From Ligustrum vulgare (taxonomy: Eukaryota; Streptophyta; Magnoliopsida; Lamiales; Oleaceae): 64,000 nucleotides of DNA. A program made the translations under genes and the position numbers. The notes under the pieces are model-generated. The model saw only the letters and a program-made list of their open reading frames with translations. It ran no database searches and had not been told where the DNA came from. Of the stretch, positions 22,309 through 35,148 are shown piece by piece (the stretch's first letter is position 1; each line of letters starts with the position of its first letter). The stretch spans positions 22,328,692 through 22,392,691 of the forward strand of contig OY743179.1 in NCBI GenBank assembly GCA_963555705.1, written 5' to 3'.

Positions 22309-23009
22309 TAGAGGTGTCAAGACGGACGGGCCGACCAGACCCGTGAAAATCGGCCCTGATTGACCCGGGATCGCGGGTCGACCCGTGACCCGTGCGGGCG
22401 GTTCACGGGTCAAGAAGTTGTGAACCGCGAGTTTTGCGGGTCGAACCTTCGCGGGCCGCGGTTAACCCGCTGGCCCGTAAAAAAAATAAAAATAAAAATA
22501 AATTGTTTTATTAAATATGGTAACATTGAAAATCTCTCTTCTTCTAGAAATTCTAATACAACTTTTAAAGTAAAATCTTATTTTTTTCTCCCTAATAGCT
22601 AAAAAAGTAACGTTTTTTGATAATAGTAATTAAAAATACATTTATCACTTAATTGTTATTTGTTTATGTTTTATTTAAATTTGCAAATTTAGAAGTAATT
22701 CATATAACATAAACTATAATTTTAAATTCTATGTAAATATTTTATGGTATAAATATGAATTTATCATTTTAATCATTTTGTATTTAGAAATTTGACAAAA
22801 AATTTGCTATAAATATGAAAAAATCTATATTTTTATTCATACGAGCCAAATCAGAACAAACCGCGATCCGTATGGGCTCGATCCGGATGGGCCAGCGAGC
22901 GGGCCTGGGTTGTAGTTCAAAATTTGCGGGCTGACCCGTAACCCGTAGCGGGCGGGCTTTTTTTATTGGCGGGCCGACTCGACCCGGACCACCCGGATTG
23001 ACACTTCTA
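22309..23009. mobile_element. Non-autonomous hAT element (701 bp) with GC-rich subterminal arms
   Basis: The ends are TAGAGGTGTCAA and its near complement TTGACACTTCTA (one mismatch), flanked by a perfect 8-bp target duplication ATAAGATA (22301-22308, 23010-23017). The subterminal 140 bases on each side are dense in ACCCG / CGGGT and GGGCGG words in both orientations, probable transposase-binding sites. The centre is AT-rich and non-coding. Frames across the arms are products of the GC-rich repeat, not genes. Confidence 0.88.
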
Positions 23010-23017
23010 ATAAGATA

Positions 23018-23685
23018 TATACACACGATAATATGAAACGAATATTAATATAGAGGGTGGGTGGTAGGAGGATTTGTTTGATATGGTGTGTGTGGGGCAC
23101 ATGCATAGTACCTTTAATGCGACAATAAATGCGTCCATTGCTACCAACTCGCATGCTACTCCACGACAAGAATTACATAATTTCCATTATAGCATTTTAA
23201 TAATTAATCTTTTCTCTATTTAATTTTTAAACATCCAATCATCTCGAGATTCACACAAAAAATAAAAATAAAAAATTGGTTTTTTTATTGTTCACAACCT
23301 CCGAACAGAGACTTACTTATAAATTTTGTTTATAAACGATTACGTGACACCATTTCATTAGACAATTTTTTGAAAAGTCAAATGTTGAAAAACATGGTGG
23401 AAATGAAAAAGAAACAAAAAAAAGAAAAGAAATCAAAGATTAATGATTTACACAACTTTTGAAATCAATCAAAGTAAATGGTTCGAACACGATTCGAGAT
23501 TATTGTTCTCGAATAATATTTGCTGCCATCGGGATGAGTACTTGAAGGTCTCAAAGCAAATTTAATGAAAGAGTAATCAAACCAAAACAACATTAAAACC
23601 AAGTAATTAAGCATTTGAATATGAACTTAAATAACACTATGAAAATGGAAGTTCGATCTTTGATTTTGAATCAAGAGATGTTATT
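23018..23685. other. AT-rich intergenic DNA
   Basis: No gene or defined repeat is visible. Confidence 0.4.
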
Positions 23686-26600
23686 TGATAAGTGTCCTTT
23701 ACACACTTATTTTGATTTTAAATTAACTTTTTAATTGACAAATTGAGCGAATTTTTACTTATAAATTGTATTTATCTTGTACAATTAGGTACAACCTTAT
23801 TTGAAAAGAAAATGAACAAAATTGAATAGCAATTTAGCTAAAAAGAAGAGCAATTTTGATCTATAGTGACCTAATTGAAAGAAATCAATAGTTTAGAGGA
23901 CTCAATTGCAACATTTCAAAAGGTTGAAGGATTAGAAATGCAAATATTTCAGTGGTACTTTTGTAATAAAAGTCAAAACGTGGGGACTAAAGTTAAAAAG
24001 ACCAAAAGATGTGAGAGTTGAATTGCAAATAGTTAAAAGAAAGAAAGAGAGAAAAAAGATTGTTGCAAGAAACAATCAGAGTGAGCCATGTGGCCGGTTG
24101 GCTTGCCCACCCATGCGGCCACATTGGCCAATTTCTGCCAATTTCAAAAATTGTTTTTGATTTTATTATTTTTTGCTTAAAGCGTGTTTGGCTCGAACTT
24201 TGGATGTTTTGGAGACCTTTTTAGGTCAAATTTTTTTGGAGTATAAATACTATCAACTTCTCTCCTTCGAAAATTCTCAAACTTTCTATCTCAAACCCTA
24301 GCCTCTTTCTCCATTTTTCTTATTTCTTTTTTTCTTTCTTTGTTTCTCTTTTAGTTTATTTTTTAATTTTAAGTATCTAGCGTCTATTGAAGCAAGGAAG
24401 CAAGAAGTGTGTAGCGACTGAGAATTTTCAATTCTTTCTAAATAAAATACTTTTAGAACTTTAAATGTGCGTCGTTACGACTTTTTCCAATTTAATTTAA
24501 AAGAGTATTCGTCTAGCCAAATTATAAAGAAAATTAAATTAATTTTCATCATATTTAAATTTCTGAATTTTATTCAAAATATTCCAATGTCACCATTTTA
24601 AATCTTAATTCAAATTTTAATGATTTTAAAGTCCAAATTCATTTATTTCAACATTTTGATCATTGTTCAATTTAAATTTCTTTAATCCCCAAATTTAGTT
24701 TTTTTTTTTTTTTTTAGCACAATCCCAATTAGTATGAAAATTCTTTTCCCCACATTTCCATAATCCACCCCCTAAAAATCAAACATTTTATCTTCCAAAT
24801 TCTCGCAGCAATCCAAGTTTTCCAAAAATTTCAACCCTCCACACATTATACCAGTCTGCACTCCCTGATTCTCTCACTCTTTCTCCTAAATCACACATTT
24901 TCCTCTTTCAAATTCACACACGTTTTGATCATATCCAGCAGTCTGCATTGTCCATTTATCAAATCTCTCCCTCAATTCTGCATTCAACTTATTACAATTC
25001 CTACAATTCTCCCCAGATCAACAAGACTCCCTCAACTTACCAAAATTCAGCAAAACCAACAATAACATATACTCAAATTCTCCTCCCACACGAACTCACC
25101 AAGCCAGACAAACCTTTCTGGTAATTTTCTACTGCATTGCTTCAACACCTCACAGGCACGACCACCACAGTAACCTAATTTCCACAACCAATCATCACCA
25201 TCGCACAAACCTCCATTGTGATTCCCTGCAGAACTTCAAACCGGCCACCAATGATGCACCACTGCATTAGTCCCACACGATAGCCACCCCCACCATAACC
25301 CGAACCACAGCCAAAAACCATAGCCATCATCCACAGCCAACCACCATCACGACTGTAACCCCCTCTCTCTCTCTCAAACCGCGATCGAACACCCATCCTC
25401 GACTCCACTTCCCCATTCGAAAATCAAAGTCAAATCCCCAAATAAAACCCAAAACCCAGAATTTCACAAAACCAAAATACTGTACCTTGACCGCCATCTT
25501 GTATTGGTCGGATTTCTTTGCCGAAAGCCACAAACCCAAGCCCCACAGCCTCGGTTACCTCCACTTTTTGCAGCTAAAACAATCCCAGAAATCTCTTCTT
25601 TTCACACACACCCACGCCTTCATCGCCGCCACTAGACGACGGATTCGCTCCGGAGGCGGAGCCCCTCCCCTCCTTGCCGTCGCTCGCCCGCGACCTCACT
25701 TTTTCTCTCTCTTGTCTGATTTTGAGAGAGGGAGAGAAATAAATATTTTTGTTAATATATTAAGTTTTTGTAAATTGCCATGTTGCCCAAGTTTTTAAAA
25801 GCTGTTAATTTCAATCCCTTCTTTTAAAATAATTTCAATTTAGTTACAAATGTTCCTATAATTAATGAATCAACCCATTATTTTCGTGAAATTCAATTTC
25901 AGTTCCAAAATTCTTAAAATTCAATTTTCTCAAAAATTTCAATCTAGCCCTCAAACTTTATTTTATCACGTTTAAATATTTAAATTTCTAAAATACTAAT
26001 TTAATTAATTTACTTTTTGTCTAAACGAAGCAGTTGGTGATTTGAGAAGCTGACGCACTATTCTCGCTGCGATTTTTGAGAACTCGTAAAGTTAAAGGTA
26101 GACTCGCTCCCACTAATTAATTTAGACTATAATTGTACGTGATTATGTGGATTTGTGTGATTTATTATGTTTAATTGCATGAGAAAAGAAAAGAATATCT
26201 CGCATGAGATAAATTTGAGAATTTATGTTATGCACGCCATAACTTATCTGCTAGCATGAGACAAGAAAAGAATGTGTTCATTTGTACTCATTTTATGATG
26301 CTTATGAATAAGAAAAAAATATCACTACATTATTTGCATAATTACTTGTCCAATTATCTTGTAGAATAATTATTGGAGTTGAGTCTACTGAGTATTTCAT
26401 TTTGAAATGATCACCCCGTTGTTTTAACAATTTTTGCAGATTTCAGAGACGGTGACGAGTGATGGGTAATGACGGAAAATTACAAATTGATATTTTTTTG
26501 AAAGTCGTGAACTTTGAAATAATTATTTCATTTTATCAAGAATTGTCATTTTTATAAATTATTACGAATTACTTTATTCCATTTGAATTATCGCTAAACT

Positions 26601-27617
26601 TTTATTCAATAAATGTGATATTTAATATTTAGTCATTTTCTGCAATAAAGTTTATTCAAATATTTAGAAAAGTGGCGTTCCCGCGTTTCCTGGAACTCGG
26701 GGCGTCACAAAGTTCAAGGATTTTTGGAGCAAAAACTCAAGGAAATGACTTATTTCTTTATCTTGTAATTTAATCTTTAATCTCTATATTTTGTGATGTA
26801 TTTTCATAAACCTTATCTTTTGTGCAATATTTATACAATGGGTTAGTATTTATTTCATTGGGATGATTGATGTAGCTTAATTTAGTTAAATTAATTCTTA
26901 TATTTGTTTATTGATTTCACGTCACCCATTTCATTTGTGCTTGCAATAGTGATTAATGCCTTTCATTTGCTTAATTACCAAATGGTTAGATTGTGATTTG
27001 TATATTAATTAAGAGATATTATTATGCATTTTAGACTAATTTTGCAAACAACCCAGGTTACATAATTTAGCTGATAGAGATATCTCTATTCCTAGGTGGT
27101 TCAATTGTGTTATTCTTCAAATGGATTAATTTGGGCTAATTGACATTCGAGAAAAGAGATTAGATGTTAATCAATTAATTATGGCTAGTTGACATTCAAA
27201 AGAAGCAATTGGTGATTACTTAATTAATTTAGACTAATTAACATTCGAGAGAAGAGATTAGTTTGTGCTTGGAGGGATAAACCTTGCAATTATTTGGTTA
27301 ATTAATTGATTAAGGCTAATTGACATTCGAGAGAAGTGGTTAGCTTGTGTTAGTTAATTAATTATGGAGAATTGACATTCAAGAGAAGAGATTGGCTATA
27401 TTTGGAAATTGAACCCACTACTAATAATGAGTAATTAGTTTCAATGCAAGTTACAAGATTAATTTGATGACGTTAAGTGAAATCAAGAATCCCAATATTT
27501 TTATCATCCAATTTCTTCATTTTCATTTTTATTTATTTTGTTCACTTTTGTCAATTTTAGGAGTAGATAATTAATCATAACCAAAAACTCCTATCACGTT
27601 TTCTTGAAAATTCAACA
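23686..27617 (+). repeat. LTR-like non-coding sequence split by a solo gypsy LTR
   Basis: The two parts, 23686-24409 and 26710-27617, read as one LTR-like unit once the solo LTR is removed. It starts near TGATAAGTGTCC, has a TATA-like GGAGTATAAATAC at 24239-24251 followed by a leader-like TC-rich stretch, and ends near GAAAATTCAACA. I could not find a matching 5-bp target duplication, so the ends and class are uncertain. At 27124-27400 five copies of a GCTAATTGACATTCGAGAGA-like unit recur at 50-75-base spacing. No coding sequence is present. Confidence 0.4.
24410..26709 (+). repeat. Solo LTR of the large gypsy family (2.3 kb)
   Basis: It opens TGTAGCGACTGAGAATTTTC and closes GGGGCGTCACA, matching the ends of the LTRs at 46972-49601 and 53242-55883. 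No internal element sequence adjoins it. Flanks are AAGTG (24405-24409) and AAGTT (26710-26714), a 4-of-5 match to a 5-bp target duplication. This fits loss of an element by recombination between its LTRs. It keeps the family layout: inverted GTAGCGAC / GTCGTTAC words near the start, a CCA-rich stretch, a GC-rich CCGCC patch with CT repeats, an AGTCC-type periodic zone, and a conserved AAGGTAGACTC ... TTTTGCAG interval (26098-26439). The frames at 25175-25798 are by-products. Confidence 0.82.
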
Positions 27618-27639
27618 GACACTAGAGTGGATAAGTCAG

Positions 27640-29129
27640 TCACATATAATTCTCGTGGGATTGGAAACCCGAATTTTTCGAGTTCACTTTATTACTTGAA
27701 GGAGTTTTCTCATTATTCATAACAGTTGGGGTTACACTAATTACATTCAATTTAAAAAGGCCATCAGTCATATAACATTTCCCAATATAAACTCCTATTT
27801 TGGTAATCACCAGCTTATTCGCCTCAATGATCATGCGGAAACCATTCTTGCTCAGTGGAGACCCAGAGACCAGATTCTTGCGAATCTCTGGCAGGTACAT
27901 CATATTAGTCAGAGTAAGCTCTCTGTCAGAGGTCATCTTCAGGATCACCTAACATTTACCAAGCACTTCAAATGTTGAAGAGTTTCCCATGAACATCTTT
28001 TCACCATTTTTAACTGGTGCAAAAGTAGTGAACATGCTCATATTGGAGGAAACATAGCAAGTGGCCTCGTTGTCCAGCCACCACTCCTTCGGATTAGACC
28101 CCACCAGGTTAACCTCACGAATCACCGTCATAAGGTTTAGTTCAGACATGTCGTCAGAGAGATGATCTCTCTCATTTACAACCATATTAGCCTACGGATG
28201 CTGCTTTTTATCCGTCCGCGACAGACGGCATTCTGTTGATTGATGCCCAACTTTGTCACAATTGAAGCACTTTCCATTGAACTGGAACTTAGGCTTCTTT
28301 CCTACACCACCTGTAGGCTTCAACTGAGACCCTTTCATGGTCTACTTTTTATCTTTCCAATTTACCTTATTTGGCTTTAAAGGAATGACCTTTCTTGGTA
28401 TCAAAACTCTAGCCGTGTTCCAATACATTAGCCTTCTTCGAGTAAGAATTCTCTGAGTTACGTTTAGCCAGAATGTTATCCTCCTCAATGCGCAACTTGA
28501 TAATTAAATCCTTGAAAGACATCTCTTTCCTTTTATGCCGCAAATAGCTTTTGAAAGCCTTCCACTGAGGAAATAGCTTGTGAATAACAATAGCCACTTG
28601 AAGATATTCTGACATAGTCAAACCCTCAGCATGCATTTCTTGCAAAAGTACTTGATACTCTTGCACTTAGCTCACCACTGAACGTGAATCAACCATTTTG
28701 AAGTTCATACATCAATTGGCCAAGAATTTCTTAAAACCAGCATCCTCGATAAGGAAACGTGCATGGCCTAACGTAGTGAGATAGAAAACCAGCTTATTCT
28801 GCCATGTTTTAAAATCAGTCCCCGCAAACTTATCCAGTTGAACTGCATGATTCACTGGAAATTGGAGTTGGAACCAATGGCAAAGGTACCGAGGCCTTAG
28901 CCCTAGGCACTGGAAAATGTATTGTGCCAAACTGGATTGCCGAGGTCGCAGCTATAGGCAAAGTGGGGTTCACTCCAACATAAGGAATATCGCCACCAAT
29001 TGTCCCGTCAATAGGAGGAATGCCCGTCGAGGTCTCCACAGGGTTAGAAGCAGTCATTCTAGGATTTGGTACGACGACACAAATAGTGTTGCTTCCGTTG
29101 TTCACATCATCATTTCCATGGGACACCAT
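27640..29129 (-). pseudogene. Copia gag-protease remnant (copia element 3)
   Basis: On the minus strand a gag start at 29129 is followed, through frameshifts, by a gag block (KFAGTDFKTWQNKLVFYL near 28800; MSFKDLIIKLRIEEDN near 28500). A zinc knuckle of CX2CX4HX4C type, CFNCDKVGHQSTEC, lies near 28225-28270. A retroviral-type protease start reads WWLDNEATCYV near 28070, where the catalytic Asp-Thr/Ser-Gly has become Asp-Asn-Glu. The pre-integrase segment (RELTLTNMMYLPEIRKNLVS) runs to 27640. Integrase, RT and RNase H are missing; homology stops near 27620, where the LTR-like unit begins. At least three frame breaks are present, and no LTRs or target duplication were identified. It is dead. 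Confidence 0.82.
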
Positions 29130-30393
29130 TAAACCTTAAAACAAGTAACAAATAATTTAGAATAACAAGGTTGTAAACTATAAATAGATTCCAGATCTAT
29201 GTTATCGGTTCGAAATAAAAATTAGCTACACACTTGAAATTGTAAGAACTGATTATTTTTCAGATTTTAAACTAGCTTAGCAATAAAAAATGATGATAAA
29301 ACAGTAACCAAAAATAATTATGAAAAGAAAATTATGCAATCATGAGGCAATCATTATAAAATTATTTAAGCAATCTGATGCTGTCAAAAATCCTAACCTT
29401 GACGTGGCAGAATCTGATGATACTTGATTGCTGGAAAAGATGATGAATTCGCCTTGGATGACCTGCAAAATAGACGAGGAGGAATCTCCCCGTCGCCCCT
29501 CCGGTGTGAGAATTAGTTTTCTGGAATAGAGAGAAAAATATAACTGAAATTTATGTAAAGAAATATGAATGAATATATGCGATCAAATGAGCTATATTTA
29601 TAGGGCTGAAAAGGCCCATAACTTCCTTTATTTAAGGAAGGATTCCTTTTGCTATAAACGTACATTTTAAGAAGAATTCTAAACTCTCAAGGATTCAATT
29701 TCCTTTTTGCAAAGAGTTTCCTTACGGACTATGTATTGCTTTGAGGCTCAAGAATATGGCCCATTAACGAGGCCCATTATCGAAAGAGGTTGTGAGGCCG
29801 ACTTGCATGGCTCAAAGGCCGGGAAGCGCCGACCTCTCCCTTAAGCTCCAAAATTGAACAACAAGATCGGGTTCACCCGACCTGTTCGAACCAAGCGTAA
29901 TACTACATCCAAGCCCGTCATTGTTGAGTCCAAATAAGGTCGGTATAGGCCCGACCATAAAAAGACAAGGGAGCCCGGGAAAATGCGGGGACAAGGTCCG
30001 TAGAGGTCAGGTCATGGAATCCTAATTGTTAGGGACTAGGAAAACAATACCGATCATTGGCCCTCGTGCGCCAGAGATAGGGACATGATTTCTGGGCGCA
30101 TGACAGTTGTTATATGCGATTTTCCAACTCATAGAATTTAATGTTTTGCCATAAAAGAATTGCCTTTAAAAAGATGACACGTGGGAGGAGGCAAAAATTT
30201 TTATTTTGAAAATTTCCCGCCAATTTTTTGCCTATATATATGTGGTCCCCATAGCCTCATTATTTTTAATTTGCGAAAAAGAGTGATCAGAGAACTCCTC
30301 GAGTAGTCACGACGCCTTCAACGATAGCTATTTAGTACTTAGGTAAGCTCGACCTATCCCGTCCTATATCTGATTTTATTATTTATTAACGTA
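29130..30393. other. Non-coding flank: copia leader and upstream region of the next pseudogene
   Basis: 29130-29640 is leader-like sequence of the minus-strand copia remnant; no initiator-Met primer-binding site was found in it. 29750-30390 has a different composition (GGCCCGACC / GGTCGG words) and ends with a TATA-like GCCTATATATATGTGG at 30230-30245 and a probable leader before ATG 30394. It is best read as the promoter or LTR side of the Transposase_28 unit. No gene is seen. Confidence 0.45.
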
Positions 30394-31301
30394 ATGGCTA
30401 GGCGGGTTCCTGTGGGCTACCTTAGGGAAATAGAAAACTTAGACGAACCATTAGAGGTCGAGCCTCTAGGTTTCTACGAACCCCCGACCAGTCATCAGAA
30501 TAATGAGTCGGAAAATGAAGAGGAAGCGGAATATGATCCCGGGGAAGATAGAGACCCGAGAGAGGCCGACCTCGAATTTCCAACATTCTTCAACATAATG
30601 AAAGAACACATGATCGAGGTAGATATGAGGAGGTATAACTTGGTGGATAGGTATACGACAAGTGTTCCTGATAGAGATGAGTACCCTTATCACTGCCGGG
30701 AGGGGGAAATAGTAGTATTTCACGAGGCTTTAATGGTCGGGCTTCGATTTCCACTCCATTATTTTTTGTGGACTTCTTGCTAACCACGGGCATATTGCCG
30801 GGTCAGCACACTCCTAACGGGTGGAGGATTCTTGTATACTTTTTCATTTTGTGTACGAGTTTAAGAATTGAACCTACTGTCAACCTTTGTAAATGTCTTT
30901 CGGAACTCAAGTTTCTTACCCGGTGTAATTCCTTTGTTTACCTGTGCGGGAAGGGTAGATTTGAAGCTCCACGGGTTCCATCCTCCATTAAGTACTGGAA
31001 AGAAAAAAATTTCTTTATTAAGTAGAGAGAAGGGGACAACATTTTTTGGCCGACCTTTAGGAAACCCGACGTTGAAGTCATTTGTGATGTAGTGCTTATA
31101 CATGTTGGCCATATTTTGTTTGGGAGGCCATGTCAACATGATAGGAAGGTAGTGCGTGATGGGTTTAAGAATCAATATTCCTTTGTGAAGGGTGGGAAGA
31201 AAATTATACATGTGCCTTTATCCCCTAAGGAAGCTTGGGAGGATCAATTGAAAATCAAAGGTGAGTTTGAGGAAAAAAAAATGAGAGTGTTAAGTCCATG
31301 A
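30394..31301 (+). pseudogene. Transposase_28-type protein (putative gypsy-type transposon gene), broken
   Basis: The frame from ATG 30394 is acidic at first and then enters the conserved block of the plant Transposase_28 family (VDRYTTSVPD, EEYPYHC-like, GEIVVFHEALMVGLRFPLH). The biochemical role of this family is not established. The frame shifts near 30770 and resumes with FLLTTGILPGQ, PNGWRILVYFFI and RCNSFVYLCGKGRFEAPR. An in-frame TAG occurs near 31024, after which the same frame continues (DVEVICDV, GHILFGRPCQHDRKVV) to 31301. One frameshift and one stop make it a pseudogene. The longer C-terminal coiled-coil part common in relatives is not recognisable. Confidence 0.75.
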
Positions 31302-32720
31302 TCTTAGAAAAATGAGAGGGTGTGAAAGTTGAAAACAATAAAGTTGAGGCCATGACCTCAGAAAAATGAGAGCTTGAGTGCAAAAAGAAAAAGAAAAGAG
31401 AGTTCACCACCCAAAATGAATTTTTTCGCACAAAGGTTGATGTACAAGAATTCTTGCGTTGCACTTAACCAATCTAATAAACCCCTACCCAGTTTGGCTA
31501 ATTCTGTTTTGCAGGTACCCAAGTCAAATTTCAAAATTAGAGTTGCGATTAAATGTAATAGAAGAAAAAAATAGTACAAGAGGTTCAAAGAATGCACAAA
31601 GTCCCAGCATAAATACCAACCCAGTAAAAGCAAGCATAAGTATGGTAAAAAAAAGCCAACAAACCCAGGAGTTGCAAGAGGATTGGGAAAATTCGAGATT
31701 TGAGGTCGAATCATTTTTAAGAGAAGGGGAATGATGTGATTCAAGGTAGGAGATCAAAGGAGAAAACAAGCTACGGGCGATTCCATAACAATCTACAAGA
31801 ACAAGCGAGCAACTTTCGTGTTGTACTCGAGTCGAGAATCAAAACGAATCAAGTTGCTTTGAAGGGACGAAGATTGTTGCCGTTAGACCAACCACGCGAT
31901 CGCGTGGTGAAACAAAGGAAACAATCGCGTCATCGCATCAAAATCGAGGCAGAAGCTATAGAGCTCAAATCGCGACACTTCCAACCAAGCGATCGCGCGG
32001 TTAACCTGAGACCAGATTTTCGCCTTTTTTTTATTATTTTTCTGTTTCTTTATTATTTGAGTTCTTGGTGACTAGGGCTAGGGTTAGGCGCGTTTTGATA
32101 TTATATTATGTTTTTCATTCATTATTAAACAGACTACTTGGAGATTGAATTGAATTATTGAGAGATTTTCTTGTGAATGGTGATTTTTCCCTTTTCTTGT
32201 TCTTCAAGAATAATTGAACTTATCAACGATTCTTGAGTCTTTGTGGCGTTCCAACTAGAACTTATCAAGGAGTCGACATCCCTTGTGGCGTTCACCAATC
32301 TTGATTAATTTTCCGCATCGTTTCTTGCGTCATGAATATTGGGTCAAGGTTTTACCGTCAAATCTATCTTTATTTTCATTAATTTATTTTTTGTTTTCTT
32401 GTGTTCAATCTGTTTTAGATCTTTCCTAGGTTATTATTTTTGTTATTCTGCGTTTTCATCGAGATTCCTAATTGGGATCACGTCAGAATTGAACCGAACA
32501 GAATTGGAACCAAAGGTTCGGATTTGAGTTTGATTCCAATAATTACAAGGACCCAATTGATTCTAACTTTGAAATACCCGAAATATAATGAGTGATTTCG
32601 AATATTGAAATACCTAGACCGATTCACTCGACATTCAGGCGTACCCCAAATCCTGACATAAATCATGCCATCATGCGTTTAACACTACGTGCCAAAACAC
32701 GTGTCGAACTCAGTGGCACG
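31302..32720. repeat. LTR-like non-coding sequence
   Basis: 31440-31732 may be the decayed tail of a retroelement polyprotein (Gln/Glu/Asn-rich, no motif). From about 31733 (TGATGTGATTCAAGG) to about 32483 the sequence has the look of the 3' half of a gypsy LTR, including two CTTGTGGCGTTC-type copies at 32238-32251 and 32282-32295. Neither a partner LTR nor a target duplication is visible. An 18-bp perfect palindrome, ACCACGCGATCGCGTGGT, lies at 31891-31908. The rest of the block holds nothing I can identify. Confidence 0.4.
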
Positions 32721-34819
32721 ATGGGGATATTATCGATGTTTCGGGGGTAGTTTGGCGAGTTAGCTTTTGTCGTCGCGTGCGTTGGCGTTGGCCGCACGCA
32801 AGAGAAAATATTGTCTCCTTCCATCTTTTCAATAGTATCTTACAAACCTCCCAAGAATGGCTACAAACAAAAAACACTTTGGCTGCTTCCAGAATTTATT
32901 TATTTTATATCATTTATTTATCGGAAGAATATTCATTACAGCATATATCACACGTGGAATATATTTTCTTGTGATTGAAATATATTTGAAATATTTACAC
33001 ATCGCTCTTTTACGTAATCATTACAATTTATAAACTAATTTATAAATAACACAATTTTTCAAATTATTTTTTAATCATACATATTTTTTTTTCTCCAATT
33101 TTTAATCACATATTTTACCTAAAAATCACAATAAAAAAAAAAAATTGGTTAATCAAGCCGTCGAACACTTTAGTGTAACTTTTGAGCTAAGAGCACATTG
33201 ATATGTTTTAACACTTGTTAATGCTAGATATTTATTAATAATCAATTTTATGCCTACATTTAATACATTGGGTGTGTTTGATATCTTATTATTTTTCATG
33301 GAAAATCAACTTTTCACCTAAATTTTTCACCATAATTGTTTAATACACTATATTTTCCCTAGAATTCTTTTCCATGATACAACACATTAATGCATGTTTG
33401 AGCCTATTTTCCATGAAAAATTGGTTCTAGTGCCTTGTTGATTTTTGTTTTTCATGCAACTTGGAAAATGGAAAATGTTGAAATTCTTTTCCTAGTGCCT
33501 TGTTGGTTTTTGTTTTCCATGCAACTTGAAAAATGTTGAAATTCTTTTCCATGGAAAAGAATTGCTATCAAACACAAGCATGAGAAAATATGGAAAAGAA
33601 AATATTTTCTAGTCAAATTCCATTTTCAAGTGTTTGATTGACAAATTTTTCATGGAAATTATTTTCCATCCAAGGTCAAAAAGTGAGAATTTTCCTTGAA
33701 ATCCTTGAAAACATTTTTCTTTGGGTGGAGGTGGAAAAATGTTTTCCATGAAAAATGATTTTCATTTTCTTTTTCCACCCTCCAATCAAACATAATGTTT
33801 AAAGAAATTTTGAGGTAAAAAATAGAGATTGAAAATTGGAGAAAGAAAACGTGCTTGATTAAAAAAGATTTGAAAAATTATGTAATTTATAAACATGTTT
33901 ATAAACTATTTTTTTCTCTTTACCAAACACATGCTCGGTTACTTTTTTAACATCTGATGTGATATTTTTTTATTAAAAATTCTCCAATTACGTAAATGCA
34001 TCTCACCTCTACGGCTCCACCCCGAACACCTACCCACTCACCCATTTAATCCTTTATTATTCTTTTTTTTTTTGTTCTTTCTTCTTAATTTTTTTTAACA
34101 CCGATAAAAAAATAATTTTTTTATTTTATATTATATAATTTTTTGCGATCTTCAAAATGAATACTATATTAATATGTAAATTTTGCTATTTTAAAAATAA
34201 GTATTTATTATTTTCTTGAACTTAAATTAACTAGGAATTAATACGCACATTGTGACAATAAATTTTAATATGTATACATGTCACTTAATATATAATTTTT
34301 TGTCTATATGACTAACTAAATTTAACACATCTAATGCTGATGTCATCTAACATATAATTTTTTTGTTTATGGACATAAGTTATATATTTGAATCTTGGTA
34401 GGGTCTTGATGCAAGTTGCAACAATGCTGAGAGAAGAAAGCTCAAACAAAACCTATAGACAAAAATTTCACCAAATTTTAACTACACATTCTATAAAAAA
34501 TCACTATTACAAAACAATTAGTAAATAATGGGGTTGAAGGACTTAATAATAAACTAATACTAATAGGGATATCTTCTTACAATAATATTTATTTATTGAT
34601 TTTTTTTTATTTGGTTCAAGGAAATAAGCATAAAAATGATTATTATTGGCGTTGTAATATTTGAGTGACTATTTTTATTTCAGTCATATACACTCTTTTT
34701 TCATTTTAGTTTTTGTTATTTGAATTTTAAGATAGTTAACATCCTTTTTCTTAAGTGATTAAACTTATAAATTATTTTTGAAATTAGTAAGCCCTGTTTG
34801 TTAAACATTTTTTTTAAGT
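32721..34819. other. Non-coding DNA with several MITE-like repeats
   Basis: No gene is seen. About 33003-33150 and 33800-33935 are copies of the GTTTGGTAAC MITE family (ATTTATAAAC, TTTAATCACAC, TTTACCAAACAC). About 33270-33800 is a separate element rich in TTTTCCATGGAAAA palindromes. It is bounded by GTGTGTTTGATA and AATCAAACATA and contains a 60-base tandem duplication (33429-33493 and 33494-33551, TAGTGCCTTGTTG-TTTTTG). 34230-34400 is AT-rich with repeated ATATAATTTTTT words. Confidence 0.5.
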
Positions 34820-34954
34820 GGAAATACACTCACCCCTACTTTTAAAAATTCAAATTCATAAATAAGATCAAAGTTAAATAATTTCAAAAATCAGGTGGTT
34901 ATTATTAATTTTAATATTAATAATATTATAAAATTAAATTAATTATCTAATCAT

Positions 34955-35148
34955 CAGTGTTCTAAAAAGCGTAAAGTGTGACAAAACGACGAGATCGAGC
35001 TTCAAGCTTAAGCGTGCATAAGCGGGAAAAAGTCTAGCAATGCGCGAACGAAGCGCGGTTAAAGCGTGAAGCATGACGAAGCGTGAATGTCAAGTTTCAA
35101 GCTTAAACGCGTCTAAGTGTAAGAATAAGAGAGCTTTTTAGAACAGAG
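34955..35148. mobile_element. hAT MITE, 194 bp
   Basis: Terminal inverted repeats CAGTGTTCTAAAAAGC and GCTTTTTAGAACAGAG (two mismatches in 16), flanked by a perfect 8-bp target duplication CTAATCAT (34947-34954, 35149-35156). The interior has CAAGCTTAAGCGTG / AAGCGTGA words in several copies, typical of subterminal binding repeats. Confidence 0.85.

Noticed and set aside
25175..25798. Gly/Trp-rich and other frames near 25.2-25.8 kb
   Set aside because: They fall inside the solo LTR's CCA-rich and GC-rich zones and are not conserved in the related LTRs.
31891..31908. Perfect 18-bp palindrome ACCACGCGATCGCGTGGT as a regulatory site
   Set aside because: It sits in decayed LTR-like sequence with no gene to control; a similar GCGATCGCG word lies 100 bases away, so it may be simple repeat drift.
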